Positions 1 through 6,232 of a stretch of DNA of 24,810 nucleotides are shown piece by piece (position 1 is the stretch's first letter; each line of letters begins with the position of its first letter). The DNA is from Lentisalinibacter sp964602525. GTDB lineage: Bacteria > Pseudomonadota > Gammaproteobacteria > Steroidobacterales > Woeseiaceae. The DNA lies in contig CAZRSA010000029.1 in NCBI GenBank assembly GCA_964602525.1, forward strand, positions 1-24,810. The letters run 5' to 3'. The notes beneath the pieces were generated by a model that worked only from the letters and a program-made list of their open reading frames with translations, was not told the DNA's origin and did not search any database. The position numbers and the translations under genes were made by a program.

Positions 1-100
1 GCTCGCCGTCGCCGGCAGGCTCGAACCAGCCGTTGTCCCGCCAGCGCCGGTAGTGTTTCATCTCGATATCGCCGGGACGATAGGCCTTGTCCATGCTCAT
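1..100 (-). CDS. valS: Valyl-tRNA synthetase, N-terminal fragment (runs off the window)
   Basis: Only the first 33 codons are present. The protein begins MSMDKAYRPGDIE and continues with a W-rich stretch ending WFEPAGDGE, which matches the usual ValS N-terminus (M-D-K-x-Y-x-P-x-x-I-E ... W...G.F.P). ValS charges tRNA-Val with valine in the cytoplasm. The order pepA–holC–valS on one strand is the standard gammaproteobacterial arrangement and supports the call. The chosen ATG ends at 100, with GAGAG just upstream; another in-frame ATG lies two codons inside (94), and one at 148 would add 16 residues that the family does not normally have. Catalytic motifs lie outside the window. Confidence 0.9.
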   Translation of the reverse strand, partial: MSMDKAYRPGDIEMKHYRRWRDNGWFEPAGDGE

Positions 101-166
101 TGCTCTCGCGCCGGCGCCGCCGCGCCGGTGGTGGTCCTCGTCATTCATGCCGCCGGGGCGTCCCTG

Positions 167-535
167 TCAGGACGTCTGCGCGAAGTGCTCGCGGATGATT
201 CGTGCCACGAGATCCGGCAGCTCGGCGCGCAGCCGGTTCGAGACCTGCTCGAACATCGCCGCTTCCATCTCCTGGAACGCCGTGTGCAGCAGCCGGTCGG
301 TCAGGTCCAGGCTGGCGGAGGCCAGCCTGACCTCCAGCTCGGCGAGCGCCGCCTCGTCGATGCCGGTCTGTACGGCGTTCCCGACACCGGCCTGTGCCGC
401 CTCGTCGACATCGGCCCCTGCGGCCTCGTCGACACCGGCCTGTGCGGCTGCGGCTGTGGCCGGCTCGCCGACCACCGTCGTGAGTGTCGGGATGTCGTCG
501 CCGCCGGCGTCCTCGATGTCGTCCGGATTGCTGAT
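167..535 (-). CDS. Small uncharacterised protein between holC and valS, apparent ATC start
   Basis: A 122-residue protein of unknown function. It has an acidic N-terminus with the segment DDIPTLTTVV (about residues 13-22), an Ala/Gly/Asp-rich middle made of four 8-residue repeats (32-63), and a helical C-terminus (64-122) containing FEQVSNRLRAELPDLVARII. It has no signal peptide or membrane segment. No ATG exists at the natural N-terminus: the reading frame is open back into holC, but the first plausible start is ATC at 535-533, preceded by GGAG at 545-542 with 6-nt spacing. GTG at 475-473 would cut off the DDIPTL motif and has no ribosome site; GTG at 739 would lie deep inside holC. From memory, a similar small ORF with a D-D-I-P-x-L-T motif follows holC in related genomes; this is recall, not a search. 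The gene lies 16 nt after holC and 66 nt before valS, so it is likely co-transcribed. Confidence 0.72.
   Translation of the reverse strand: MSNPDDIEDAGGDDIPTLTTVVGEPATAAAAQAGVDEAAGADVDEAAQAGVGNAVQTGIDEAALAELEVRLASASLDLTDRLLHTAFQEMEAAMFEQVSNRLRAELPDLVARIIREHFAQTS
351..446. repeat. Four imperfect 24-bp tandem repeats inside a coding region
   Basis: Units at 351-374, 375-398, 399-422 and 423-446 share the core gcctcgtcgacaccggcc with a few substitutions each. Because 24 is a multiple of three, the repeats encode 8-residue units of the type QAGVDEAA in the minus-strand protein at 167-535. Copy-number change would keep the frame. Confidence 0.85.
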
Positions 536-541
536 GGTCCG

Positions 542-545
542 CTCC
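542..545 (-). promoter_or_regulatory. Shine-Dalgarno GGAG that positions the ATC start
   Basis: On the minus strand GGAG ends 6 nt before ATC (535-533), in the 16-nt gap after the holC stop. The spacing is ideal, and no ATG, GTG or TTG lies at the right distance. This is the main reason to place the start of the downstream gene at ATC. Confidence 0.5.
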
Positions 546-551
546 GCGCTG

Positions 552-980
552 TCAGCCGATCTCGTGGGTTTCGAGAGGATAGCCCTTCTCGCGGTAGAAG
601 ATAAATCGGCGCCGCGCCTCCGCGCGGGTCTGTTCGTCGCCGCCCACCAGCTCGGCGATGCGCGGCAGCCCCAGCGCGAAGTCCGGCACACCGCGGGCGA
701 GATTGATGACCAGATCCGCCCGGTCGGGCGCCTCCTCACCGCAGCCGACGGTCACCGGCGCGCCGCTCTCGTTAGGCAGCATCTCGTGGGGCAGGAAGCT
801 GCCGTCGCGGAAGGTCCAGAGCAGCTCGTCGAGCGCCTCGGCGGCGGCCCGGTCCTCGGCATGCACGTGCACGCGATGCCGGAGCCGATAGGCCTTCTCG
901 GCCAGGCGGCAGGCGAAGCGCCGGCGTGCGTCTTCACCGCCGGCGGCGAGTACGTAGAAGTCGACCCGCGGCGCGGCCAC
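552..980 (-). CDS. holC: DNA polymerase III chi subunit
   Basis: A 142-residue cytoplasmic protein. Chi is a clamp-loader accessory subunit that pairs with psi (HolD) and binds single-stranded DNA-binding protein at the fork. The sequence shows the family pattern: VDFYVL near the start (residues 6-11), a Cys/His/Arg-rich middle, and the diagnostic LLWTFRDGSFLPHE (about 53-66), followed by the DLVINL strand. The length is normal for the family. The start is GTG at 980, 9 nt after the pepA stop, with no strong ribosome site, which suggests translational coupling to pepA. It lies in the conserved pepA–holC–valS order. Confidence 0.95.
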   Translation of the reverse strand: MAAPRVDFYVLAAGGEDARRRFACRLAEKAYRLRHRVHVHAEDRAAAEALDELLWTFRDGSFLPHEMLPNESGAPVTVGCGEEAPDRADLVINLARGVPDFALGLPRIAELVGGDEQTRAEARRRFIFYREKGYPLETHEIG

Positions 981-989
981 GAGGCACCG

Positions 990-2489
990 TCAGTCCCGGG
1001 CGCCGGCGCGCTCGATGAGGTAGTCCACCAGCAGCGGCACCGGCCGCCCGCTCGCGCCCTTGCGGTTGCCCGAGCGCCAGGCCGTGCCGGCAATGTCCAG
1101 GTGCGCCCAGGTGGCGTCCCGGGTGAATCTGGCCAGGAAGCAGGCGGCGGTGATGGCGCCGCCCTCGCGGCCGCCCACGTTGGCGAAATCCGCGAAGTTG
1201 CTCTTCAGCTGTTTGTCGTAGTCCTCGCCCATGGGCAGACGCCAGGCGGTGTCGTCGGCCCGCCGGCCCGCCGCCAGCAGCTCGTCGGCCAGCGCGTCGT
1301 CGTTCGACATGAGGCCGCTGTTGTGGTTGCCGAGGGCGATGACGCAGGCCCCCGTGAGCGTCGCCACGTCGATCAGCGCGGCAGGCTCGTAGCGTTGGGC
1401 GTAGGTGAGGGCGTCGCACAGGATCAGCCGGCCCTCGGCGTCGGTGTTCAGTATCTCGATGGTCTTGCCCGACATGCTCTTGACGATGTCGCCGGGGCGC
1501 GTCGCGCGGCCGCTGGGCATGTTCTCGCAGGCGGGTACGATCACCATCAGGTTCACGGGCAGCTGCAGTGCGGCGACGCTCTGCATCGTGCCCAGCACGG
1601 TAGCGGCTCCGCACATGTCGAACTTCATCTCGTCCATGGCGGGCGCCGGCTTCAGCGAGATGCCGCCGGTGTCGAAGGTGATGCCCTTGCCGACCAGGAT
1701 GACCGGCGGCTCGTCGTCGCCGCCGCCCCGGTAGTTCAGTACGATGAGCTTGGCCGGCTCCTCGGCGCCTGCGGTGACCGACAAGAGTGCACCCATGCCG
1801 AGGCGCTCCATGTCCTTCTCCTCCAGCACCTCGATGCTCAGCGGCCGGTAGTGCTTGGCCAGCCTGCCGGCCTCCTCGGCCAGGTAGGCGGGTGTGCAGA
1901 CGTTGGCGGGCAGGTTGCCGAGCTCCCGGGCCAGGTCCATGCCGCGGACCACGGCCTGCCCGTGACGCGCTCCGTCCGTGGCGGCATCCCCGTCTGTTTT
2001 GGAGGCCACGCCGAAACCGAGCTTCTTCAGCTTCAGCCCGCCGTCCCGGGAACTCGACTTCATCCGGGTGAAGCGGTAGAGGCGGTCGCCCAGCGTCTGC
2101 ACCGCGTAGCGCGCGAGGTAGTAGGTATCCGCGTCCGCGACCTCGTTACGGTGCAGGTAGGAGACGGCCTCCGTGACGGCCGTGGAGGAGAGCGCGCCGA
2201 ATGCGGCATCCAGTGCCTTGCGGTACTGGCGTACCCCGAACTCGCTCTTCTTGCCCAGCCCCACGACGAGTACGCGCTTGCAGCGGACCTTGGCCGGCGC
2301 CGGGATGAGGCTGGCCTGGCCCAGCTTTCCGGACAGGTCGCCTGATTTCTTCAGCCGGGCCAGCAGGCCTCCGCTGCCCTCGTCGATCTCGCTGGCGCCT
2401 GCGTCGAGGTCGCCGTTCGAATACAGGCCGACGATGGCGCATTCCGTTGCGCGTTTCGCGGCGTCGCCGCTGGTGCTGAAATATTCCAT
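990..2489 (-). CDS. pepA: Leucyl aminopeptidase (M17 family, cytosol aminopeptidase)
   Basis: A 499-residue protein that removes N-terminal residues from peptides using two metal ions. In E. coli PepA also binds DNA, in carAB regulation and Xer recombination; whether this one does is unknown. The N-terminal macro-like domain covers about residues 1-165 and the catalytic domain the rest. Visible active-site elements are K268 and D273 in VGKGITFDTGG, K280, D291 in KFDMCGA, and the M17 signature NTDAEGRL (348-355) with D350, E352 and R354. All expected metal ligands are present. The ATG at 2489 begins MEYF. It is the first gene of a leftward operon with holC, the small ORF and probably valS. Confidence 0.97.
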   Translation of the reverse strand: MEYFSTSGDAAKRATECAIVGLYSNGDLDAGASEIDEGSGGLLARLKKSGDLSGKLGQASLIPAPAKVRCKRVLVVGLGKKSEFGVRQYRKALDAAFGALSSTAVTEAVSYLHRNEVADADTYYLARYAVQTLGDRLYRFTRMKSSSRDGGLKLKKLGFGVASKTDGDAATDGARHGQAVVRGMDLARELGNLPANVCTPAYLAEEAGRLAKHYRPLSIEVLEEKDMERLGMGALLSVTAGAEEPAKLIVLNYRGGGDDEPPVILVGKGITFDTGGISLKPAPAMDEMKFDMCGAATVLGTMQSVAALQLPVNLMVIVPACENMPSGRATRPGDIVKSMSGKTIEILNTDAEGRLILCDALTYAQRYEPAALIDVATLTGACVIALGNHNSGLMSNDDALADELLAAGRRADDTAWRLPMGEDYDKQLKSNFADFANVGGREGGAITAACFLARFTRDATWAHLDIAGTAWRSGNRKGASGRPVPLLVDYLIERAGARD

Positions 2490-2550
2490 GGGTGAACCTC
2501 GGTGCTGCGTCCCTGCGCCCGACGCGGGAGCCAGCGGGCATCGTCCCTGC

Positions 2551-2580
2551 TTGACTCCGTGGTGCGGCGCACCGGATGAT
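2551..2580 (+). promoter_or_regulatory. Weak candidate promoter for lptF
   Basis: TTGACT at 2551-2556 is a 5/6 match to the -35 box. GATGAT at 2575-2580 is a 4/6 match to the -10 box after an 18-nt spacer. The spacer contains a perfect 5-bp inverted repeat (GGTGC/GCACC, 2561-2573). If used, it would give an lptF leader of about 125 nt. The weak -10 makes this tentative. Confidence 0.25.
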
Positions 2581-2650
2581 GCAGTTTCTTGTTGTCTGCC
2601 GGGAGCTTAGGGCACATCGCCGTGCCGGTGCGCTCTGCGGGAAAGGCGGG

Positions 2651-2680
2651 ATTCTAGCCCAAATGCGGCAGCGAAGTTAA
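2651..2680 (-). promoter_or_regulatory. Candidate sigma-70 promoter for pepA
   Basis: Read on the minus strand, TTAACT (2680-2675) is followed after 18 nt by TAGAAT (2656-2651). These match the -35 and -10 consensus at 4/6 and 5/6. Transcription would start near 2644 and leave a leader of about 155 nt before the pepA ATG. The leader contains the inverted repeat GGTGC-ggc-GCACC at 2561-2573. Position and quality are plausible; there is no experimental support. Confidence 0.45.
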
Positions 2681-2711
2681 GCGGGGCCACGGTGAGCCGG
2701 ATGGCGGCGTA

Positions 2712-3800
2712 ATGAAGATACTCGATCGCTACGTCTTGCGTGAGGCGGCCCGGACCTGGGCGGCCGTTACTGCGGTGCTGCTGTTCATCCTGCTCAGCAA
2801 CCAGTTCGCGCGGGTGCTGGGCGACGCCGCCAAGGACAAGCTGCCGCGGGATGCCGTGTTCAGCGTCATCGGTCTGACCGCGCTGCAGTACCTGACCATC
2901 CTGATTCCCTTCGGCCTGTTCCTGGCCATCATGCTGGCGCTGGCGCGCCTGTACCGGGACAGTGAGATGCCGGCCATGATGGCCTGCCGCATGGGGCCCG
3001 GTTCGCTGTACCGGCCGCTCGCGTGGCTCGCCGTACCCCTGGCCCTGCTGGTGGGCTGGCTGTCGCTGGATCTCGGCCCCCAGGCCCTGCGCGAGGTACA
3101 GCGCATCGCCGCGGCGGCCGAACAGCGGGTGGACCTCCGCGCCATCGAGCCGGGCCGGTTCACCAGCGCCGGCAAGGGCGATGCGGTGATCTATGCCGAG
3201 CGTGTCGACCGGGACGGCTCGCTGACCAACGTCTTTTTGCAGCGGCGCACTGGTGGTGCGCTGGAGGTGGTGCTGGCCGAGAAAGGCAGCCAGCGACCGT
3301 CCGCCGACCCGGGGACCCGCTATATCGTGCTGGAGAACGGACGCCGCTACGAGGGCCGCCCCGGCGAGCGCCAGTTCCGCATCGTGGAGTTCGCCGAGCA
3401 CGGCATCCCCTACAAGGTCCCGGCGCCGCGCGAACCCGATTTCGACGCCGAGGCCCGGAGCACGGAGGAGTTGCTGGCCTCGAGCGACCTGCAGGCCGCC
3501 GCGGAACTGCAGTGGCGTGTCTCGGTGCCGATCTCGGCGCTGCTGCTGGCATTCCTCGCGGTCCCGCTGGCGAAGAGCCGCCCGCGCCAGGGACGCTACG
3601 GCAAGATGCTGGCGGGCGTGCTGGTCTATTTCATTTATTTCAACCTGCTAGGCGCCGCGCAGGTCTGGGTGGAGCAGGGCGAGCTCGCCCCCGCGATCGG
3701 CATGTGGTGGGTGCACGCACTGATCCTGCTGCTGGGTATCGTCCTGCTGGGGGCGCAGAACGGCTGGTTCTGGCGGCTCGTGCCGCGGAGCAGGGCATGA
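2712..3800 (+). CDS. lptF: LPS export system permease LptF
   Basis: A 362-residue inner-membrane protein. LptF and LptG form the transmembrane core of the LptB2FG transporter, which extracts lipopolysaccharide from the inner membrane and passes it to LptC/A. The protein starts MKILDRYVLREAARTW, typical of the family. It has hydrophobic segments near residues 15-32, 55-78 and 100-118, a long periplasmic beta-rich domain (about 120-260), and three more hydrophobic segments at the C-terminus (about 270-350). The start is ATG at 2712 with only a weak ribosome site. Its stop overlaps the lptG start by 4 nt (ATGA), so the two are coupled. It lies divergent from pepA, the usual gammaproteobacterial layout. 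Confidence 0.96.
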   Translation: MKILDRYVLREAARTWAAVTAVLLFILLSNQFARVLGDAAKDKLPRDAVFSVIGLTALQYLTILIPFGLFLAIMLALARLYRDSEMPAMMACRMGPGSLYRPLAWLAVPLALLVGWLSLDLGPQALREVQRIAAAAEQRVDLRAIEPGRFTSAGKGDAVIYAERVDRDGSLTNVFLQRRTGGALEVVLAEKGSQRPSADPGTRYIVLENGRRYEGRPGERQFRIVEFAEHGIPYKVPAPREPDFDAEARSTEELLASSDLQAAAELQWRVSVPISALLLAFLAVPLAKSRPRQGRYGKMLAGVLVYFIYFNLLGAAQVWVEQGELAPAIGMWWVHALILLLGIVLLGAQNGWFWRLVPRSRA

Positions 3801-4864
3801 AGGTCTTCACCCTTTACCTGGTGCGCTCCGTCGTGTCGACGACGCTGGTGGTGGTGGCGGTGCTGCTGGCCCTGGCCGGCTTCTTCGAGTTCATCGCCCA
3901 GATGGACGATACCTCCATCGGTCGCTACGGCACACTGGATGCCGTGGTCTACACCCTGCTGCGTCTGCCGCTGCTGGCCGTGCAGATGCTGCCGGTGGCG
4001 ACCCTGCTCGGCGCGCTGGTCGGCCTCGGGCAGCTGGCCGCTAACAGCGAGCTGGTGGTGATGCGTGCCTCCGGCGTCTCGCACTACCGGCTGGCCGGCT
4101 CTGCCGCCGTCGCGGGCGCGCTGATCATGCTGGGCACGGTGGTGCTGGGCGAGTACCTGGCTCCGCCCCTGGACCAGTTCGCCCGCAAGTACCGCGCCGT
4201 GGCGAAGAACGAGGAGGCCGGGCTGACCGGCGGCCGGAGCACCTGGGTGCGCGACGGCAACACCATCTTCAACGTGGAGCGCATCAGCAGCGAGTTCGAG
4301 TTCGGCGGCGTGTATCTCTTCGAACTGGGCGAGGACCGCCGACTCGCGTCGATCAGTCACGCCGACAACGCCGGCCTGGACGCGGAGGAACGCTGGGTGT
4401 TCGAGAACTTCGCCCGCACCCGCTTCACCGGCGAGGGCGCGAGCGCCAGCCGCCAGCCCCGCACCGTCGAGGACTACGGCGTGGATGCCGAAGTGCTCGG
4501 CATCGCCGTGGTCAAGCCGGCCAGCCTGTCCGTGCGCGGCCTGCTGAGCTACATCGGCTATCTGAAGAAGAACGAGCTCGATGCGACGACCTACCAGACC
4601 GAGCTCTGGAACCGGATCGCCTCGACGCTGACCATCGTGCTGATGCCGGTACTCGCCATCGGCTTCGTGTTCGGCTCGCTGCGCAGCGCCGGTGCAGGCG
4701 GCAGGCTGATGGTGGGCGTGCTGATCGGCCTCGCCTATTTTCTGGCCAGCCGCATGCTGGCCAACACGGGTGTGGTGTTCAACCTGAACCCGGCCGTGCT
4801 CGCGTGGCTGCCCACGCTGGCGCTCCTGGCGGTGACGGCGTTCGTGCTCTCCCGGGTGCGCTGA
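3797..4864 (+). CDS. lptG: LPS export system permease LptG
   Basis: A 355-residue partner of LptF in the LptB2FG lipopolysaccharide exporter. It begins MKVFTLYLVRSVVSTT and carries the family's N-terminal membrane segments (about residues 12-33, 55-85 and 100-120) with the coupling-region sequence NSELVVMRASGVS between them. A periplasmic domain (about 130-260) and three C-terminal hydrophobic segments follow. The start is ATG at 3797, fused to the lptF stop. The gene ends 7 nt before the stop of the opposing RDD gene, so the two transcription units converge with essentially no spacer and no visible intrinsic terminator. Confidence 0.96.
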   Translation: MKVFTLYLVRSVVSTTLVVVAVLLALAGFFEFIAQMDDTSIGRYGTLDAVVYTLLRLPLLAVQMLPVATLLGALVGLGQLAANSELVVMRASGVSHYRLAGSAAVAGALIMLGTVVLGEYLAPPLDQFARKYRAVAKNEEAGLTGGRSTWVRDGNTIFNVERISSEFEFGGVYLFELGEDRRLASISHADNAGLDAEERWVFENFARTRFTGEGASASRQPRTVEDYGVDAEVLGIAVVKPASLSVRGLLSYIGYLKKNELDATTYQTELWNRIASTLTIVLMPVLAIGFVFGSLRSAGAGGRLMVGVLIGLAYFLASRMLANTGVVFNLNPAVLAWLPTLALLAVTAFVLSRVR

Positions 4865-4871
4865 TGCGCCC

Positions 4872-5312
4872 CTAGCGACGCTTCACCGAGCGCACCAGCT
4901 TCGTGTCCGACAGGCGGTCGTGCCAGGCGAGGCCGTCACGATCGACCAGCGACCAGAGGAGGCCGGCGCCGAACGGCAGCCAGGACAGCATGGCGGTGCC
5001 CGCACGGACCAGCGCCTGACGCGGCGTTACGGGACCGCCGTCGCGGCTGACAACCATGATACGCCACGACTTCATGCCGAGGGTCTCGGCGCCGCGCAGC
5101 CAGAAGAAGACGAAATAGCCACCCGCGACGGCCAGCAGGAACAGTCGGTACCACCAGGTGTGCGCCGGTATGGCCTCGCCGGCGTTCAGGATGACCAGTG
5201 CCAGCGTGCCGAGGAGCAGGAGCGCCAGCACGAGCAGACTGTCGTAGAGGATCGCCGCCAGCCGGCGCAGCAGGCCCACGGGCTCGTCGCCGGCGGGTTC
5301 GGCACGCGTCAC
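4872..5312 (-). CDS. RDD family membrane protein
   Basis: A 146-residue integral membrane protein of the RDD family, whose function is not established in general. The family pattern is clear: LLRRLAAILYDSLLV at residues 13-27 (the Arg...Asp element), a first hydrophobic helix (about 20-45), a second (about 58-76), G-x-x-T-L-G-M-K-x-W-R-I-M-V near 78-92, and a C-terminal helix ending in WHDRLSDTKLV. The reading frame is open further upstream, but the natural start is GTG at 5312, which overlaps the stop of the aldo/keto reductase (GTGA). Coupling to that gene and to the transporter before it suggests a membrane-related role for the unit; this is inference. Confidence 0.85.
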   Translation of the reverse strand: MTRAEPAGDEPVGLLRRLAAILYDSLLVLALLLLGTLALVILNAGEAIPAHTWWYRLFLLAVAGGYFVFFWLRGAETLGMKSWRIMVVSRDGGPVTPRQALVRAGTAMLSWLPFGAGLLWSLVDRDGLAWHDRLSDTKLVRSVKRR

Positions 5313-6232
5313 AGGGATTCGACGTAGGCGATCATGCGCCGGCGCAGCCCGGCGTCCGGCAGCGGGCCGGTGCCGGCACCCAGGTTGTCGCGCATATGCC
5401 GCGGTTTCGAGGTGCCCGGGATGACGCAGGTGACGGCCGAATGGGCCAGCACGTATTTCAGGAAGAACCGGCCCCAGCTCTCCATACCCGCCTCGACGGC
5501 CCACTCCGGCACTTCGCGGCCGCGTACGGCGCGGAACAGGCTGCCGTCCTCGAAGGCCCGGTTGATGATCACTGCCACGCCCCGGTCGGCGGCCAGCGGC
5601 AGCAGGCGTTCCTCGGCCGCCCGGGTGGCGATGGAGAAGTTCACCTGCACGAAGTCGGGGCGTTCCGCCTCGATGACGGCCGCGAGGTCGTCGTGCTCGC
5701 TGACCCGGTAGTGGGTGATGCCGGAGTAGCGCACGCGCCCGGCGTCCTGCAGCTCGCGGATGCTCGCGAGCTGGGTCCGTGTGTCCACCAGGTTGTGGAC
5801 CTGCATCAGGTCGATCGTGTCGGTGCGCAGCAGCCGGAACGACTCCTCCATCTGCGCGAGCCCCTTTTCGCGCCCGCGGGTCCAGACCTTGGTCGCGTAG
5901 AGCATCTGCTCGCGCACCCCGAGATCCTCCACCACCCGGCCCACCACCGCCTCGGCGCGGCCGTACATGGGCGAGGTATCGATGACGGAGGCCCCGTGCT
6001 CCACCATCGCCGCCACGATCTCCCGCCGGGCAGCGAGGTTCTCCGGCGTCGCCTCCACGTCGAAGACGCCGGAGGTGCCCAGGCCGATCACCGGCAACGG
6101 CTCGCCGGACGAGGGAATGGCCCGCCGTGACACGGTGCCGGCTGCCGGCAGCATGCCGGGCAGCAGCAGGCTGCCGCCCGCGGCGGCTCCCAGGGCGATC
6201 AGTGCCCTGCGGGTCAGCGTTATCTGGCTCAT
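5309..6232 (-). CDS. Aldo/keto reductase with twin-arginine (Tat) signal
   Basis: A 307-residue NAD(P)-dependent oxidoreductase of the aldo/keto reductase superfamily. The N-terminus MSQITLTRRALIALG followed by an Ala/Gly/Leu-rich stretch (about residues 10-32) looks like a Tat signal, which would send the folded, cofactor-loaded enzyme to the periplasm. The (beta/alpha)8 body follows. The full catalytic tetrad is visible: D85 in VIDTSPMYG, Y90, K115 in ATKVW and H146 in LMQVHN. A late segment, CVIPGTSKP, matches the cofactor-binding end of the barrel. The substrate cannot be inferred. The ATG overlaps the stop of the transporter gene (ATGA), and the RDD gene overlaps its own end. An unexported protein with an N-terminal extension is the alternative, but the RR motif argues against it. 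Confidence 0.9.
   Translation of the reverse strand: MSQITLTRRALIALGAAAGGSLLLPGMLPAAGTVSRRAIPSSGEPLPVIGLGTSGVFDVEATPENLAARREIVAAMVEHGASVIDTSPMYGRAEAVVGRVVEDLGVREQMLYATKVWTRGREKGLAQMEESFRLLRTDTIDLMQVHNLVDTRTQLASIRELQDAGRVRYSGITHYRVSEHDDLAAVIEAERPDFVQVNFSIATRAAEERLLPLAADRGVAVIINRAFEDGSLFRAVRGREVPEWAVEAGMESWGRFFLKYVLAHSAVTCVIPGTSKPRHMRDNLGAGTGPLPDAGLRRRMIAYVESL

Noticed and set aside
351..446. Repeat block as a CRISPR array
   Set aside because: Units are contiguous 24-mers with no spacers, lie within a coding frame, and no cas gene is present.
53..604. Plus-strand frame with repeated LVDTGLCG units
   Set aside because: The repeats are the reverse reading of the 24-bp repeats in the minus-strand gene. 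The minus-strand frame fits the operon and its composition, so this is a shadow.
87..2345. Long plus-strand open frame (752 codons) opposite pepA and holC
   Set aside because: It is the antisense shadow of genuine genes with complete active-site motifs. Long antisense frames are expected at this GC content, and its translation is low-complexity with no recognisable domain.
2351..2617. Minus-strand 88-codon frame over the pepA start
   Set aside because: It overlaps the pepA N-terminus in another frame, and its sequence is not protein-like; it is probably leader plus shadow.
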